From the NCBI GenBank assembly GCA_050943255.1, contig JBMNOV010000001.1, forward strand, positions 1-64,000: a stretch of 64,000 nucleotides of DNA. Direction: 5' to 3'. Each line of letters starts with the position of its first letter. The first letter of the stretch is position 1. This document shows positions 24,051 through 33,272 of the stretch, one piece after another. This DNA is from UBA4844 sp050943255 (GTDB lineage: Bacteria > Bacillota > Syntrophomonadia > Syntrophomonadales > Syntrophomonadaceae). A program made the translations under genes and the position numbers. Below the pieces are notes generated by a model. The model was not told the origin of the DNA and searched no databases. It worked only from the letters and a program-made list of their open reading frames with translations.

Positions 24051-25973
24051 TTATTTTTTACTTTGTTTTTCTACCTCTTCGGCCAGTTCACTCAAATAGG
24101 TCCAGCGTTCCAGCAAATAATCCTGCCGTTGTGCAGCTTCTTCACGCATAGCTGCCAGCTTCTCAAGAAGCTGATAGTCACTGCCCGCTAGGTTAATTTG
24201 GTCATTAAGATCAATTAATTCATTTTCAACAGCCGTAATTTTATCTTCAATCTCGGCAAACTCTTTTTTCTCTTTATAGGTAAGTTTAAGTGGCCGTGGT
24301 TTTTCGCCACTATCCAGATTTGAGGCTTTTTTCAAGGCAGGTAGACCTTCTGGACTCTCTTTCCCTCCTCGACCCTGGCTAGCATTAGATTGGGTAAGAT
24401 AATCAGAATAATTACCCGGATATTCCTTCAGCTTACCCTCCCCTTTAAAAACCAGTATCTTCTTACATATCCGGTCTAAAAAATAACGATCGTGGGATAC
24501 CGCAACAACCGCACCGGAGAAATTATCCAGAAAATTTTCCAAAATCGTCAGGGTCTCAATATCCAGATCATTGCCTGGTTCATCAAATAAAAGCACATTG
24601 GGAGCAGTCATCAAAATACGTAATAAATGTAATCTTCTCTTCTCTCCACCAGACAGTTTCCCTATAATAGTCCAATGAGATGATGAAGGAAATAAAAACA
24701 TCTCTAACATCTGGGCAGCACTAATTAGCTTTCTTCCACTTGGCAGGTATTCACCTGCTTCCCTGATATAATCAATAATCCTCATTTCATCCGGCAGATC
24801 AGCACTTTCCTGGGGAAAAAAGCCTATCTTTATGGTACTGCCTATTTCAACCCGACCCTCTGCCGGGGTTAGTTCGCCGGCGATTATCCGCAGGAGGGTT
24901 GACTTTCCAACCCCATTAGGTCCTACTATCCCCAGCCGCTCGTCCCGAGCTATAATAGCAGAAAAGCCGGTGATAATTTTTTCACTCCCAAAATTATGGG
25001 ATATATTCTGTAAGATAATTGTCTTTTTACCCAATCGACTCGCGGTAGAGGTGATATGCAGGTTTACCTCTTTAACCGAGCTTTGTTCCTGCTTTAGCTT
25101 TTCAAAACGCCGTATCCTGGCCTTTTGCTTGGTACTGCGGGCACGCGCCCCCTGGCGAATCCAGGCTAATTCCTGACGCAAAAGAGCCTTTTTCTTATTA
25201 TTATCAGCAACCTCCTGTTCTTCTCGTTTTAGTTTAGCTTCCAAGTAAAAACTATAGTTCCCCGGGTAACTAAAGAGCTGGGCTCTATTTATTTCGATAA
25301 TGCGATTGGTTACTCGTTCAAGAAAATAACGGTCATGGGTAACCATTAATAGCGCCCCGGTAAATCTATGCAAATACTTTTCTAACCAGTCAATGGACAA
25401 GTTATCCAAGTGATTACTAGGTTCATCCAGTATAAGCAAATCAACTGGGTTCACCAGAGTAGCAGCCAGTGCTACCCTTTTGCGCTGCCCCCCGGAAAGC
25501 TCACTCATAGGAGTATTAAACCCCGTAATTCCCAAGCGAGTAAGCATAGCCCTGGCTTCACTTTCCCAACTCCAGGCATTCAATTCTTCCATCTGCTGAC
25601 TCAAAACCCCTAATTCCTGCTGTATTGATTGGTCACCTTTTTTATCAATTAGATTTGCTGTCACCGTACGGTAACGCCTCCAAACATCCAAGACAGGTGA
25701 ATCACCTGCTAATACCGTATCCAAAACTGTAGCATTGGAATTATAAGGCGGGTTTTGGGAAAGGTATTCCATACGTAAATCCCTATTTCTGATGATTTCA
25801 CCCTCATCCGGTTCCTCCAGAGCCGCTATAAGCTTTAATAAAGTTGATTTACCAGAGCCATTTAGCCCTACTATTCCAATCTTCTCCCCTTCATCAACAC
25901 CAAAACATATATTATGCAAAACCTCTTTTTCACCATAACTTTTGCTGATATTATTTATCGTTAGAATATTCAT
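24051..25973 (-). CDS. ABC-F family ATPase, Uup type
   Basis: 640 residues. Two ABC domains without membrane helices: Walker A GLNGSGKST (about 36-44) and GPNGVGKST (about 350), signatures LSGGQRKRVALAA and LSGGEKRRLHLL, Walker B LLILDEPSNHLD and VLLFDEPGNDLD. The second DEPGNDLDIETL, the basic linker (QGARARSTKQKARIRRFEKL) and the C-terminal coiled coil (about 560-640) are the Uup/ABCF pattern. ABC-F proteins act on the ribosome or on replication intermediates rather than in transport. Single gene. A role in precise excision of repeats is known for Uup; the exact job here is uncertain. Confidence 0.9.
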   Translation of the reverse strand: MNILTINNISKSYGEKEVLHNICFGVDEGEKIGIVGLNGSGKSTLLKLIAALEEPDEGEIIRNRDLRMEYLSQNPPYNSNATVLDTVLAGDSPVLDVWRRYRTVTANLIDKKGDQSIQQELGVLSQQMEELNAWSWESEARAMLTRLGITGFNTPMSELSGGQRKRVALAATLVNPVDLLILDEPSNHLDNLSIDWLEKYLHRFTGALLMVTHDRYFLERVTNRIIEINRAQLFSYPGNYSFYLEAKLKREEQEVADNNKKKALLRQELAWIRQGARARSTKQKARIRRFEKLKQEQSSVKEVNLHITSTASRLGKKTIILQNISHNFGSEKIITGFSAIIARDERLGIVGPNGVGKSTLLRIIAGELTPAEGRVEIGSTIKIGFFPQESADLPDEMRIIDYIREAGEYLPSGRKLISAAQMLEMFLFPSSSHWTIIGKLSGGEKRRLHLLRILMTAPNVLLFDEPGNDLDIETLTILENFLDNFSGAVVAVSHDRYFLDRICKKILVFKGEGKLKEYPGNYSDYLTQSNASQGRGGKESPEGLPALKKASNLDSGEKPRPLKLTYKEKKEFAEIEDKITAVENELIDLNDQINLAGSDYQLLEKLAAMREEAAQRQDYLLERWTYLSELAEEVEKQSKK

Positions 25974-26116
25974 CTCTTAAAGTTCCTTTTTATTACATAG
26001 TACTACCATCTATACCACTGGGATATTATGGCCCTTAATTGCTTTAAATAGCATTTTATATTAAATTAGCAGCATTTAACAGCCATAGGTAATGTTAATC
26101 CAACACAAAATAGAAT

Positions 26117-26542
26117 ATGGCTATACGGTTCATCATATATGGTATGCTAGGTTGGATAGTTGAAATATTATTTACAGGTACTGGTTCGGCCTTAAGTGGT
26201 TCGCTAAGATTGACCGGGTTTACTTATCTGTGGATGTTTCCTATTTACGGTCTCGCTATTCTCCTTGAACCTGTGCATGACTATATTCGCTACTCCCCTT
26301 GGTTTATCAGGGGAATAATTTGGGTATGTGTTATTTTTTTTATTGAATATTTAAGCGGCTGGGCTATAAAAAATCTAATCGGAATATGTCCTTGGGATTA
26401 TTCCGGACTAACCGAGTATAGTATAGATGGGTTTATTCGTTTAGATTTCGTTCCCTTCTGGTTTGTCGCCGGTCTTGGTTTCGAGAAAATTCATGATTTA
26501 CTTGATAACATTTTAGAAAGACTGGCTAACACTTATAGGTAA
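26117..26542 (+). CDS. CmpB-like putative ABC transporter membrane protein
   Basis: 141 residues with four hydrophobic helices. The opening FIIYGMLGWIVEILFTG, the LRLTGFTYLWMFPIYGLAI block and GICPWDYSGL...WFVAGLGFEKIHDLL fit the small membrane family annotated as putative ABC-transporter type IV (CmpB, PF06541). The biochemical role of that family is not settled. No strong ribosome binding site is seen and no ATPase gene adjoins it; the neighbouring Uup-like gene is divergent and unrelated. Confidence 0.75.
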   Translation: MAIRFIIYGMLGWIVEILFTGTGSALSGSLRLTGFTYLWMFPIYGLAILLEPVHDYIRYSPWFIRGIIWVCVIFFIEYLSGWAIKNLIGICPWDYSGLTEYSIDGFIRLDFVPFWFVAGLGFEKIHDLLDNILERLANTYR

Positions 26543-26777
26543 TTACCTTAAATTATTAATTAGAAAATAGACACAGATTTATATTAAACACCTTTCCTAA
26601 TTCTGCAAAGATACTTAGCCTCGACCTTTACTGAAAATAAATGTGTAATAAATACGCCCTAAAATTTTTCCAAAGCGTAAAAGTTTATTTTATTATAGCT
26701 TTCTTCATGCTAGACTTTAATAGAGTTATGGTTAAACCAATGTTATTAAAAGGTTTCCGTTCCTAAGGAGGAAGAAC
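26543..26777. other. leader region of the que operon
   Basis: About 235 bases, A+T-rich. The preQ1-I riboswitch that often controls such operons was searched for by eye and not found. AAGGAGG at 26766-26772 is the queC ribosome binding site. Confidence 0.45.
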
Positions 26778-27479
26778 ATGGGATCTAAAGCATTAGTGTT
26801 ATTATCAGGAGGCTTGGACAGCACTACCTGTCTCGCCTTAGCTGTTAATTCCCTCGGAGCAGACAATGTAATAACCCTATCGCTGTTATACGGTCAGAAA
26901 CACCAATGTGAAGTAAAAGCAGCCCAAAATATCTCCGCTTATTTTGGATGTAAACATATTCTATTGGAGTTCCCTAATATCTTTACCGGTTATGGCTCTA
27001 CTCTAATTGACCCTGAAAGACAACACCCAGAAATTAGCTACCAGGAAATTTCTAATTCATTTGAAGTTTCACCAACCTATGTTCCATTTCGTAATGGTAA
27101 CCTACTTTCTGCTGCTACCGCCCTGGCACTGGGGGAAAAAGCTGATTGTATCTACTATGGGGCTCATGCTGAGGATTCCCAGGGGTTTGCTTACCCTGAC
27201 TGTACACCAGAATTTAACGGTGCTATGGCTAATGCAATTTATATAGGAACTTATCATAAGGTTCGGTTACTCACCCCCTTACAGTGGCTTAGTAAAAAAG
27301 AAGTGGTAGAATTGGCCCAAAAAATGAATTCGCCTATTCATATGACCTATAGTTGTTATACTGGACGTGAGCAGCATTGCGGCAAATGCCCTACCTGCAT
27401 CAGTCGAATAGCTGCATTCAAAAAAGCAGGGTTTAAAGATCCAGTGGAATATGAGCTGGCAATTAACTGGGAGGAGTAA
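26778..27479 (+). CDS. queC: 7-cyano-7-deazaguanine synthase
   Basis: 233 residues. The PP-loop ATPase motif SGGLDSTTC is at 10-18, and a C-terminal zinc site reads CYTGREQHCGKCPTC at about 195-209. QueC converts 7-carboxy-7-deazaguanine, ammonia and ATP to preQ0, the precursor of the queuosine tRNA base. It is the first gene of queC-queD-queE, with 2 bases to queD, so the three are one operon. queF is not present in the window. Confidence 0.95.
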   Translation: MGSKALVLLSGGLDSTTCLALAVNSLGADNVITLSLLYGQKHQCEVKAAQNISAYFGCKHILLEFPNIFTGYGSTLIDPERQHPEISYQEISNSFEVSPTYVPFRNGNLLSAATALALGEKADCIYYGAHAEDSQGFAYPDCTPEFNGAMANAIYIGTYHKVRLLTPLQWLSKKEVVELAQKMNSPIHMTYSCYTGREQHCGKCPTCISRIAAFKKAGFKDPVEYELAINWEE

Positions 27480-27481
27480 GT

Positions 27482-27841
27482 ATGAAACAACTCACATTGA
27501 CTAAAATTTTTACCTTTGATGCCGCCCATCACCTGGATAACTATATCGGTCCCTGTTCAGAGATACATGGACACACCTATAAGCTAGAAGTAACAATATC
27601 TGGGCCGATGATATCTGATATGATAATTGATTTTTCCGAAGTAAAAAAAATTGTTGAGGAAAACATAATTTCCAAGCTAGACCACCGGTATATTAATAAG
27701 ATTGTATCCTTTAATCCTACGGTGGAAAACCTGGCCTTGTGGATAGCCGAGACCCTGGAAAGTAAATTGGATAATCCAATTCAGTTAAAAAAAATAAGAC
27801 TCTGGGAAAACCAGAGCGCTTATGCCGAGGTAACCTGCTGA
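27482..27841 (+). CDS. queD: 6-carboxy-5,6,7,8-tetrahydropterin synthase
   Basis: 119 residues. FDAAHHLDNYIGPCSEIHGH (about 12-31) supplies the catalytic Cys and the zinc-binding histidines of the PTPS/QueD family; DHRYINKIVSFNPTVENLA follows. It makes carboxytetrahydropterin from dihydroneopterin triphosphate in queuosine synthesis. Start codon 2 bases after the queC stop; the stop overlaps the queE start in ATGA. Confidence 0.95.
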   Translation: MKQLTLTKIFTFDAAHHLDNYIGPCSEIHGHTYKLEVTISGPMISDMIIDFSEVKKIVEENIISKLDHRYINKIVSFNPTVENLALWIAETLESKLDNPIQLKKIRLWENQSAYAEVTC

Positions 27842-28515
27842 TGTACCCTGTAGTCGAGGTTTTCGGTCCCACCATTCAGGGTGAAGGTATTTATACGGGC
27901 CTAAGAACCATGTTCATTCGGTTAGCTGGATGCGATTTTCGCTGTCAATGGTGTGATACAACCTATGCCATGGATAAAAACCTTCCACATCTTAGCCCGA
28001 AAAATATAGTAAAGCAAATCAATTTATTAGCACCATATTGTAAAATAGTAACTATAACCGGCGGTAATCCTTGTATACATGATTTAGATCCGCTAATAAC
28101 TATTTTACATGATACTTCTTATGAAATTCACCTCGAAACTCAGGGTTCGATATGGCAGGATTGCCTAAAAAAAGTTGATATGATTAATTTATCTCCCAAA
28201 CCCCCGAGTTCAGGGATGCAACACCGCGAACTGGCGCTTACCAAATTTGTTACCAATGCAGATAATATCCAATTTAAAATAGTAGTTCTTACCCTTGAAG
28301 ATTATAAATATGCCCAGGAGCTACACCAGCAATATCCTGATATTCCTATGGTTTTACAGGTTTGCCAGGAAGTAAAAAGAGATACGATAAATAACCTAAT
28401 GGCTAAGTACCGTTCCCTGGTTGCAAAAATAAGCAATGATCCAGGTTTTAATGATAAAGTCAGAGTATTACCTCAAATGCACATACTTGCCTGGGGGCAG
28501 CAGAGGGGTATATAG
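27841..28515 (+). CDS. queE: 7-carboxy-7-deazaguanine synthase (radical SAM)
   Basis: 224 residues. TIQGEGIYTGLRTMFIRLAG is followed by the cluster motif CDFRCQWC (Cys31, Cys35, Cys38), then CDTTYAMD. Later TITGGNPCI and HLETQGS are typical. QueE performs the ring contraction that forms the deazaguanine core, using SAM and an iron-sulfur cluster. It overlaps queD by one base, ATGA, which implies translational coupling. Last gene of the operon; the convergent VOC gene ends only 1 base away. Confidence 0.95.
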   Translation: MYPVVEVFGPTIQGEGIYTGLRTMFIRLAGCDFRCQWCDTTYAMDKNLPHLSPKNIVKQINLLAPYCKIVTITGGNPCIHDLDPLITILHDTSYEIHLETQGSIWQDCLKKVDMINLSPKPPSSGMQHRELALTKFVTNADNIQFKIVVLTLEDYKYAQELHQQYPDIPMVLQVCQEVKRDTINNLMAKYRSLVAKISNDPGFNDKVRVLPQMHILAWGQQRGI

Positions 28516-28516
28516 A

Positions 28517-28993
28517 CTATTTTTGGTCTTTTTTCTCCACTTCACCCAAGTTAATAGCTTCTAAAGTAAACCCTAAAAAAGGAATTGTATTATAAAAATC
28601 AAATTTTAAACCGCCCCCACGCACCGACTCTCCGCTTTGGCAGATATCAATACCCTTTTCCGCTATAGCCTTTTGAGCAGCCTCATAGTTGTCTATATTG
28701 AAGCGAATACTCTGAATTCCTTCACCATAATTATCGGTAAAATCCTGCCATACACTTTCTCCTCCTAAAGGGCTTAAAAATTCAATTTTAATGTTTGCCC
28801 AATCATAAACAAGCATATGAACATCACAATTTGTTGGCTTACTGTGGTATATAATATTTTTGTAATGATTTACCTGATCAGAACTAGGATCTAGACCAAA
28901 AACCCGCTTCATTCCTGCCCTTACTTTTTCAATGTCTTTTACTACGATGCTTACCTGGTCAATCTGATTAAATATTTCTTTCAAATCAGCCAT
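28517..28993 (-). CDS. VOC/glyoxalase-fold protein
   Basis: 158 residues, ATG after AAGGAGG. One vicinal-oxygen-chelate unit pair: FNQIDQVSIVVKDIEKVRAG opens the first beta-alpha-beta unit, IKIEFLSPLGGESVWQDF and GIQSIRFNIDNYEAAQKAI follow. It resembles methylmalonyl-CoA epimerase-type VOC proteins in length, but the three metal ligands are not all obvious, so the reaction is open. It converges on queE with 1 base between stop codons and lacks its own visible terminator. Confidence 0.75.
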   Translation of the reverse strand: MADLKEIFNQIDQVSIVVKDIEKVRAGMKRVFGLDPSSDQVNHYKNIIYHSKPTNCDVHMLVYDWANIKIEFLSPLGGESVWQDFTDNYGEGIQSIRFNIDNYEAAQKAIAEKGIDICQSGESVRGGGLKFDFYNTIPFLGFTLEAINLGEVEKKDQK

Positions 28994-29180
28994 TACTACT
29001 CCTCCTTCTTTAATGATGCAGTAGCAACAGTATTCCCAATAGACGGCAATACAAGCATTTTTCTTTATATTCTTTGCAAAATTTTCCTATTAACTTTGTA
29101 GCTAAATATTAGCATAAACTATGTATAAGGTGAAGTAATAAAAAAGTAAATAAAGTGTTAACAACTATATTAACGCAAGC

Positions 29181-29214
29181 TACGCCCATTCCTAACTTAA
29201 TAGTAATGGGCGTA
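29181..29214. terminator. perfect inverted repeat, probable terminator of the YmaF gene
   Basis: TACGCCCATT (29181-29190) and AATGGGCGTA (29205-29214), 10-base perfect arms with a 14-base loop, 30 bases after the minus-strand gene ends at 29243. There is no U-tract, so it may be a stabilising 3' hairpin instead. Confidence 0.5.
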
Positions 29215-29242
29215 TCGTATAGAGATTGATAATTATTTATGG

Positions 29243-29815
29243 TTATACCTGAAGAGGATTTTCAATAAAAGTTGTGAAAGCAAAATCGTGATCATGCCCA
29301 AAGTTTAATGTTGTTTCACCTTCAACATAATGAATATGCTTTTCCCCTTCGATATAAATGGCTGGACCTGTTCTTACTCCTACTTCATGGTAATGGTTAA
29401 AGAAAAAGTCCGTGTTTACCAGTATGGCATGAACATGACTATCCCCACATGGAATAGCTTCACTAGTTACCCCAGCAAACCGGTGGTTGTGGATAATACT
29501 CCCATCTAAGGTAGTACTTCCGGCAAACTCGTGGACATGAGTTTGGGTATTTGGCTTGTTCCGGTCAGACATAGGATAACGGTTTTTATCATCTCTGTCT
29601 CTGTCTTTCTCCCTATTATCCTTTTTCTTATCAGGATAAGGATACTTAGCTTTATCTCCTTCATATTTATCCATTTTGTCATCGTCATCATATGAAGAAC
29701 ATCCAAATTCGCCTTCTTCCATATAGTCCCTTTTTCTGCGAGGATACCAGCATTTATCTTTTTCCTCTTTTTGGTCGGGGTAGTACCAGCGGCAATACGG
29801 GTCTTTACATCTCAC
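29243..29815 (-). CDS. YmaF-family protein with charged N-terminus
   Basis: 190 residues from the GTG at 29815, 8 bases after a very strong GGAGGTGAT; a TTG at 29830 overlaps the ribosome binding site. Residues 1-85 are Cys/Tyr/Trp-rich then extremely charged (CKDPYCRWYYPDQKEEKDKC, KKKDNREKDRDRDDKNRYP). The C-terminal part, from about 95, is a His-rich YmaF domain: HVHEFAGSTTLDG, HNHRFAGVTSE, DSHVHAILVNTDFFFNHYHE, KHIHYVEGETTLNFGHDHDF. The regular HxH spacing suggests metal binding. Families of this type are often found in sporulating Firmicutes; a spore-coat role is plausible but inferred. Confidence 0.8.
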   Translation of the reverse strand: MRCKDPYCRWYYPDQKEEKDKCWYPRRKRDYMEEGEFGCSSYDDDDKMDKYEGDKAKYPYPDKKKDNREKDRDRDDKNRYPMSDRNKPNTQTHVHEFAGSTTLDGSIIHNHRFAGVTSEAIPCGDSHVHAILVNTDFFFNHYHEVGVRTGPAIYIEGEKHIHYVEGETTLNFGHDHDFAFTTFIENPLQV

Positions 29816-29979
29816 ACTAATCACCTCCAATCTTCCAGCTGGTACATTATATGGAATTTATTTCCTTATGGTTACATCGGATATTGCTTTAAAATACCAA
29901 CAAGGTTTTTCTTGCCGCTATAGAGGCTGTGGTTACTGTCGTACGAATAACCCTTTTATCTTGTCCTCTAAATCTATTG

Positions 29980-31593
29980 CTATTGTAGTGGTGCATACTT
30001 TATCATTATTTTTTCTGCGGTCTTTACTCCATCAACTGCCGATGACATAATACCGCCCGCATATCCTGCTCCTTCTCCCATAGGATATATCCCTTGAATA
30101 TTGGACAAACCATTTTCATCTCTAATTATTCTTACTGGTGAAGAACTTCGGGTCTCAACCCCGGTTAAAACACTATCTGGCAGAGCAAAGCCCTTAATCC
30201 TAGTATCAAAATAACTAATAGCTTCTTTAAGGGTAGCTATTACATATTCGGGCAAACAATCTTTGAGTTGGACGAAAGTAACACCCGGTCTGTAGGTAGG
30301 CTTAACTATACCCCATTTAATGCTGGGTTGATCGGTTAGAAAATCACAAGTTAACTGAGCCGGGGCTCGGTAATTTTCCCCTGCCAGCTTAAAAGCAAGT
30401 TGTTCCCATCTCCTCTGGTATTCTATACCTCCCAACGGATGCTGGCTGGGATAATCAGATGGTGTAACTCCTACAAGTAAGGCTGAATTAGCATTATTAC
30501 CATCCCTTTTATATTTGCTCATTCCATTGGTAACAACCGAGTTTTCTTCGGAAGCAGCAGCAACAACATATCCTCCTGGGCACATACAGAAGGTGTAAGC
30601 AGATCTTCCCGCAGGCGAATGATAAACCAGCTTATAATCAGCTGCTCCTAGCCCAGAATGCCCTGCAGCCTGACCATATTGGGCCTGATTAATAATATCC
30701 TGGGGATGCTCAATCCTAACCCCAATTGAAAAGGGCTTCGGTATCATAGTTATACCTCGGTGGTGCAGCAGAGCAAAAGTGTCCCTAGCACTATGCCCTA
30801 TTGCCAGTAAAATAACCTGGCAATCAAGCTCCTCATTATCATTTATGACTAAAGCCTTTATCTTCCCATCTTTTATGATAAAATCAGTTACCTTAGCTTT
30901 AAAACATACCTTTCCCCCATAGGCAATAATCTCTTCTCTTATATTTTTTACAGTAGACTTAAGCTTATCAGTGCCTACATGAGGTTTACTGTTATACAAT
31001 ATCTCTGGCGGTGCCCCAGCTTGGATAAACTCCTCTAGTATGAGACGGCACCTTTTATCATTTATCAAAGTAGTAAGTTTTCCGTCAGAAAATGTACCGG
31101 CTCCACCTTCCCCAAACTGCACATTGCTTTCCGGGTCAAGTACACCATCATGCCAGAATTTTTTGATTTTGCCTGTTCTGGTTTCGACATCTTCGCCTCT
31201 TTCAAGGATTATGGGCTTATACCCATTTCTGGCCAGCATTAACCCGGCAAATAGACCTGCCGGCCCCATACCAACTATTACCGGTCTTGCCAGTAGCTTT
31301 TCGGACCCAAATAGGACCTTGGGATACGATAAGTCGGGGGTAGGTATTAATCCTTTAGAACCGGCTTGGCCAAGAAGGCGTTTTTCATTATGAACGCTAA
31401 CATCAATAGTATATACATAAAAAATCTCGTCCTTTTTTCTGGCATCAATTGATTTCTTAAATATCCGAAAATCAATAAGTTCATTTTTATCGATTTTTAA
31501 TTTAGCCAGAATTGTATTGCATAAAACTTGTCTTTCCGTTTCCTCATCAGTGACTTTATTTATTCCTATTTTAAGGTTAGAAAACCTGATCAT
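29980..31593 (-). CDS. FAD-dependent dehydrogenase (COG2509-type)
   Basis: 537 residues, ATG after AGGAGG. An N-terminal ferredoxin-like domain (about 1-100; FRIFKKSIDARKKDEIFYVY) precedes the dinucleotide-binding GMGPAGLFAGLMLARNG (about 108-124) and ILERG. Family blocks are VQFGEGGAGTFSDGKLTTL, FCMCPGGYVVAAASEE and GEGAGYAGGIMSSAVDGVK. This is the conserved uncharacterised FAD-dependent dehydrogenase family. The gene lies 22 bases after the BaiN-type gene, so the two flavoproteins are probably one operon. Reaction unknown. Confidence 0.88.
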   Translation of the reverse strand: MIRFSNLKIGINKVTDEETERQVLCNTILAKLKIDKNELIDFRIFKKSIDARKKDEIFYVYTIDVSVHNEKRLLGQAGSKGLIPTPDLSYPKVLFGSEKLLARPVIVGMGPAGLFAGLMLARNGYKPIILERGEDVETRTGKIKKFWHDGVLDPESNVQFGEGGAGTFSDGKLTTLINDKRCRLILEEFIQAGAPPEILYNSKPHVGTDKLKSTVKNIREEIIAYGGKVCFKAKVTDFIIKDGKIKALVINDNEELDCQVILLAIGHSARDTFALLHHRGITMIPKPFSIGVRIEHPQDIINQAQYGQAAGHSGLGAADYKLVYHSPAGRSAYTFCMCPGGYVVAAASEENSVVTNGMSKYKRDGNNANSALLVGVTPSDYPSQHPLGGIEYQRRWEQLAFKLAGENYRAPAQLTCDFLTDQPSIKWGIVKPTYRPGVTFVQLKDCLPEYVIATLKEAISYFDTRIKGFALPDSVLTGVETRSSSPVRIIRDENGLSNIQGIYPMGEGAGYAGGIMSSAVDGVKTAEKIMIKYAPLQ

Positions 31594-31615
31594 AAGAGCC
31601 TCCTGTTATTAAACA

Positions 31616-32851
31616 CTACCGTGCTGCGTTTTGTCCTGCTATAAAACCAGATGACCATGCCCACTGTAGATTGAAGCCACCACACTTTCCATCTATATCT
31701 ATTATCTCACCAGCAAAAAACAAGCCATTAATTAGTTTTGATTCCATGGTATTTTGATCTATCTCTTTAGTATCAACCCCACCTGCTGTTACCTGGGCAC
31801 TTGGCCAACTTCTGGTTCCTCTGATCTTAAACCTCCAATCATTCAAAATACCTACAATATCGTTCTGCTCCTGGATGGATAAGTCAGCCGCCGGACGTTT
31901 TAAATCATTAATACCTGCCTGCATTAGCAATACAGGTATTAGTCTCTTATTAATAAGCCCAACCAGGCTGAAATCAACTGGCTTTCTGCCAGCTATCTGC
32001 ATACGTTCACGGATAAGTTGGCGCAAATCCTCTAAAGACATCATGTCCATTATGGTTATTTTTAGATAAGCTTCTTTACCTGTATTTAATAGCTCTCCGG
32101 CTTTCCTGCTTATCTGAAGAATAGGTGGCCCGGAAACTCCATAATTTGCAAAAAGAATGTCGCCTCTATCTTTAGCCATTGATTTATTATGGTAAACAAC
32201 CTCAGCCGTACCTACAAATTTAACCCCCTCAATACGTTTAAAAAATGATCCCTCTAACATTAACTGCACCAAAGCCGGAAAAACATCTGTAATCCTGTGT
32301 CCCAGCCTTGCTGCTAAATCATAACCCTGCCCATCTGAGCCGCTGGCCGGCATAGCTTTACCACCGGTAGCAATTATGACCTTATCCCCTCGATACGACT
32401 TTCCATTATCTAAATATATTATAAATTTATCTTTTTTTCTGGTAATATCTTTTACCAGGGCATCACAAATAGTATTCACTTTAAGTTCATTTAACTCATA
32501 AAAAAGAACATCAAGAATACTTGACGCCTGATCAGACATGGGAAAAACTTTCCCTAATTCCTCTACTTTCGGCTGTATCCCTAATCTTTTAAAAAACCTG
32601 ATAGTATCATCTATGGTAAAACTCGATAAGGCACTGTAAACAAACTTCGGGTTATTACCGCTATAACAAGTAATATCAGCATTTACATTGGTAAAATTGC
32701 AGCGACCGTTCCCGGTGGCCAGTATTTTCTTCCCTATGCGCGGGTTTCTTTCCAGTATAGTAACATCAGCACCACATCTTCTGGCTGAAATAGCGGCCAT
32801 TATTCCAGCTGCCCCACCACCTATAACAATAACCTGCTTCTTTTTCTTCAT
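31616..32851 (-). CDS. BaiN/HI0933-family NAD(P)/FAD oxidoreductase
   Basis: 411 residues, ATG after AGAGG. VIVIGGGAAGIMAAISARRC opens the FAD Rossmann fold (residues 8-27), followed by RNPRIGKKILATGNGRCNFT (about 36-55). Further blocks are VIIATGGKAMPASGSDGQGY, FANYGVSGPPILQISRKAG and the C-terminal GKCGGFNLQWAWSSGFIAGQ. BaiN-type enzymes reduce bile-acid-like substrates in gut Clostridia, but most members of this widespread family have no known substrate. It is probably co-transcribed with the next FAD enzyme. Confidence 0.9.
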   Translation of the reverse strand: MKKKKQVIVIGGGAAGIMAAISARRCGADVTILERNPRIGKKILATGNGRCNFTNVNADITCYSGNNPKFVYSALSSFTIDDTIRFFKRLGIQPKVEELGKVFPMSDQASSILDVLFYELNELKVNTICDALVKDITRKKDKFIIYLDNGKSYRGDKVIIATGGKAMPASGSDGQGYDLAARLGHRITDVFPALVQLMLEGSFFKRIEGVKFVGTAEVVYHNKSMAKDRGDILFANYGVSGPPILQISRKAGELLNTGKEAYLKITIMDMMSLEDLRQLIRERMQIAGRKPVDFSLVGLINKRLIPVLLMQAGINDLKRPAADLSIQEQNDIVGILNDWRFKIRGTRSWPSAQVTAGGVDTKEIDQNTMESKLINGLFFAGEIIDIDGKCGGFNLQWAWSSGFIAGQNAAR

Positions 32852-33047
32852 AATAAACCTCTATATACGTTTTTTAATATATTACCAGTTTGAGCAAAAG
32901 TCTTATAGATAAGTATTGTCTTGGTAGTTTATTGCCATTCTGGTACAAGGGATTAAATAAAACTAATAATATCCTATTAATTCCCATTTATTATAGTTCT
33001 TAAGGGAATATAGCTTACACAGAAATTCTGACGACGAGAAAAGAGAT

Positions 33048-33087
33048 AAAAAATAAAACCATGGATTAATAAATGAATCCATGGTTT
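33048..33087 (-). terminator. 6S RNA terminator
   Basis: AAACCATGGATT and AATCCATGGTTT (33056-33067, 33076-33087) form a perfect stem; on the minus strand it is followed by TATTTTTT. Confidence 0.85.
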
Positions 33088-33272
33088 ATTTACTATATAG
33101 CTATATAGCCCAAAATACCGTTGCCCTATTTTGACACCTATCCTTCGATAGGTGGGTGTCCCTAGGGATATTTCTATCTTCCCTTTATCGCGAGGGCTTG
33201 ATATCCACATCTCGGTCAGAACTCCCGTATTTTCCATGTAGGTTCAAAATAAGAGCTAACGTATATTCCAGA
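33048..33272 (-). ncRNA. ssrS: 6S RNA
   Basis: On the minus strand a promoter -10 TATAAT (33284-33279) precedes a gene-less transcript ending at a perfect 12-base terminator hairpin (33056-33067 with 33076-33087) and six T. Near the 5' side lie TTTTGAACCTACAT (33249-33236) and AGTTCTGACCGAGA (33223-33210). The second nearly equals the complement of the Bacillus 6S-1 product RNA (GUUCGGUCAAAACU), that is, the template on which RNA polymerase starts. The 3' half folds in hairpins such as GGATAT...ATATCC, and CCTATCGAAGGATAGG. 6S RNA binds housekeeping RNA polymerase in stationary phase. Family assignment is by eye, not by covariance model. Confidence 0.75.

Noticed and set aside
26558..26574. 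16-base match AATTAGAAAATAGACA shared with about 54622-54637
   Set aside because: Single short A-rich match without flanking similarity or symmetry; likely chance.
26543..26777. preQ1 riboswitch before queC
   Set aside because: The preQ1-I consensus (A-rich tail pairing with a small GC stem just before the ribosome binding site) is not present.
29868..30050. 60-codon plus-strand ORF
   Set aside because: Overlaps the 3' end of the FAD dehydrogenase on the other strand and lacks a ribosome binding site.
32977..33237. 86-codon minus-strand ORF
   Set aside because: It lies wholly inside the 6S RNA gene and its terminator and has no ribosome binding site.
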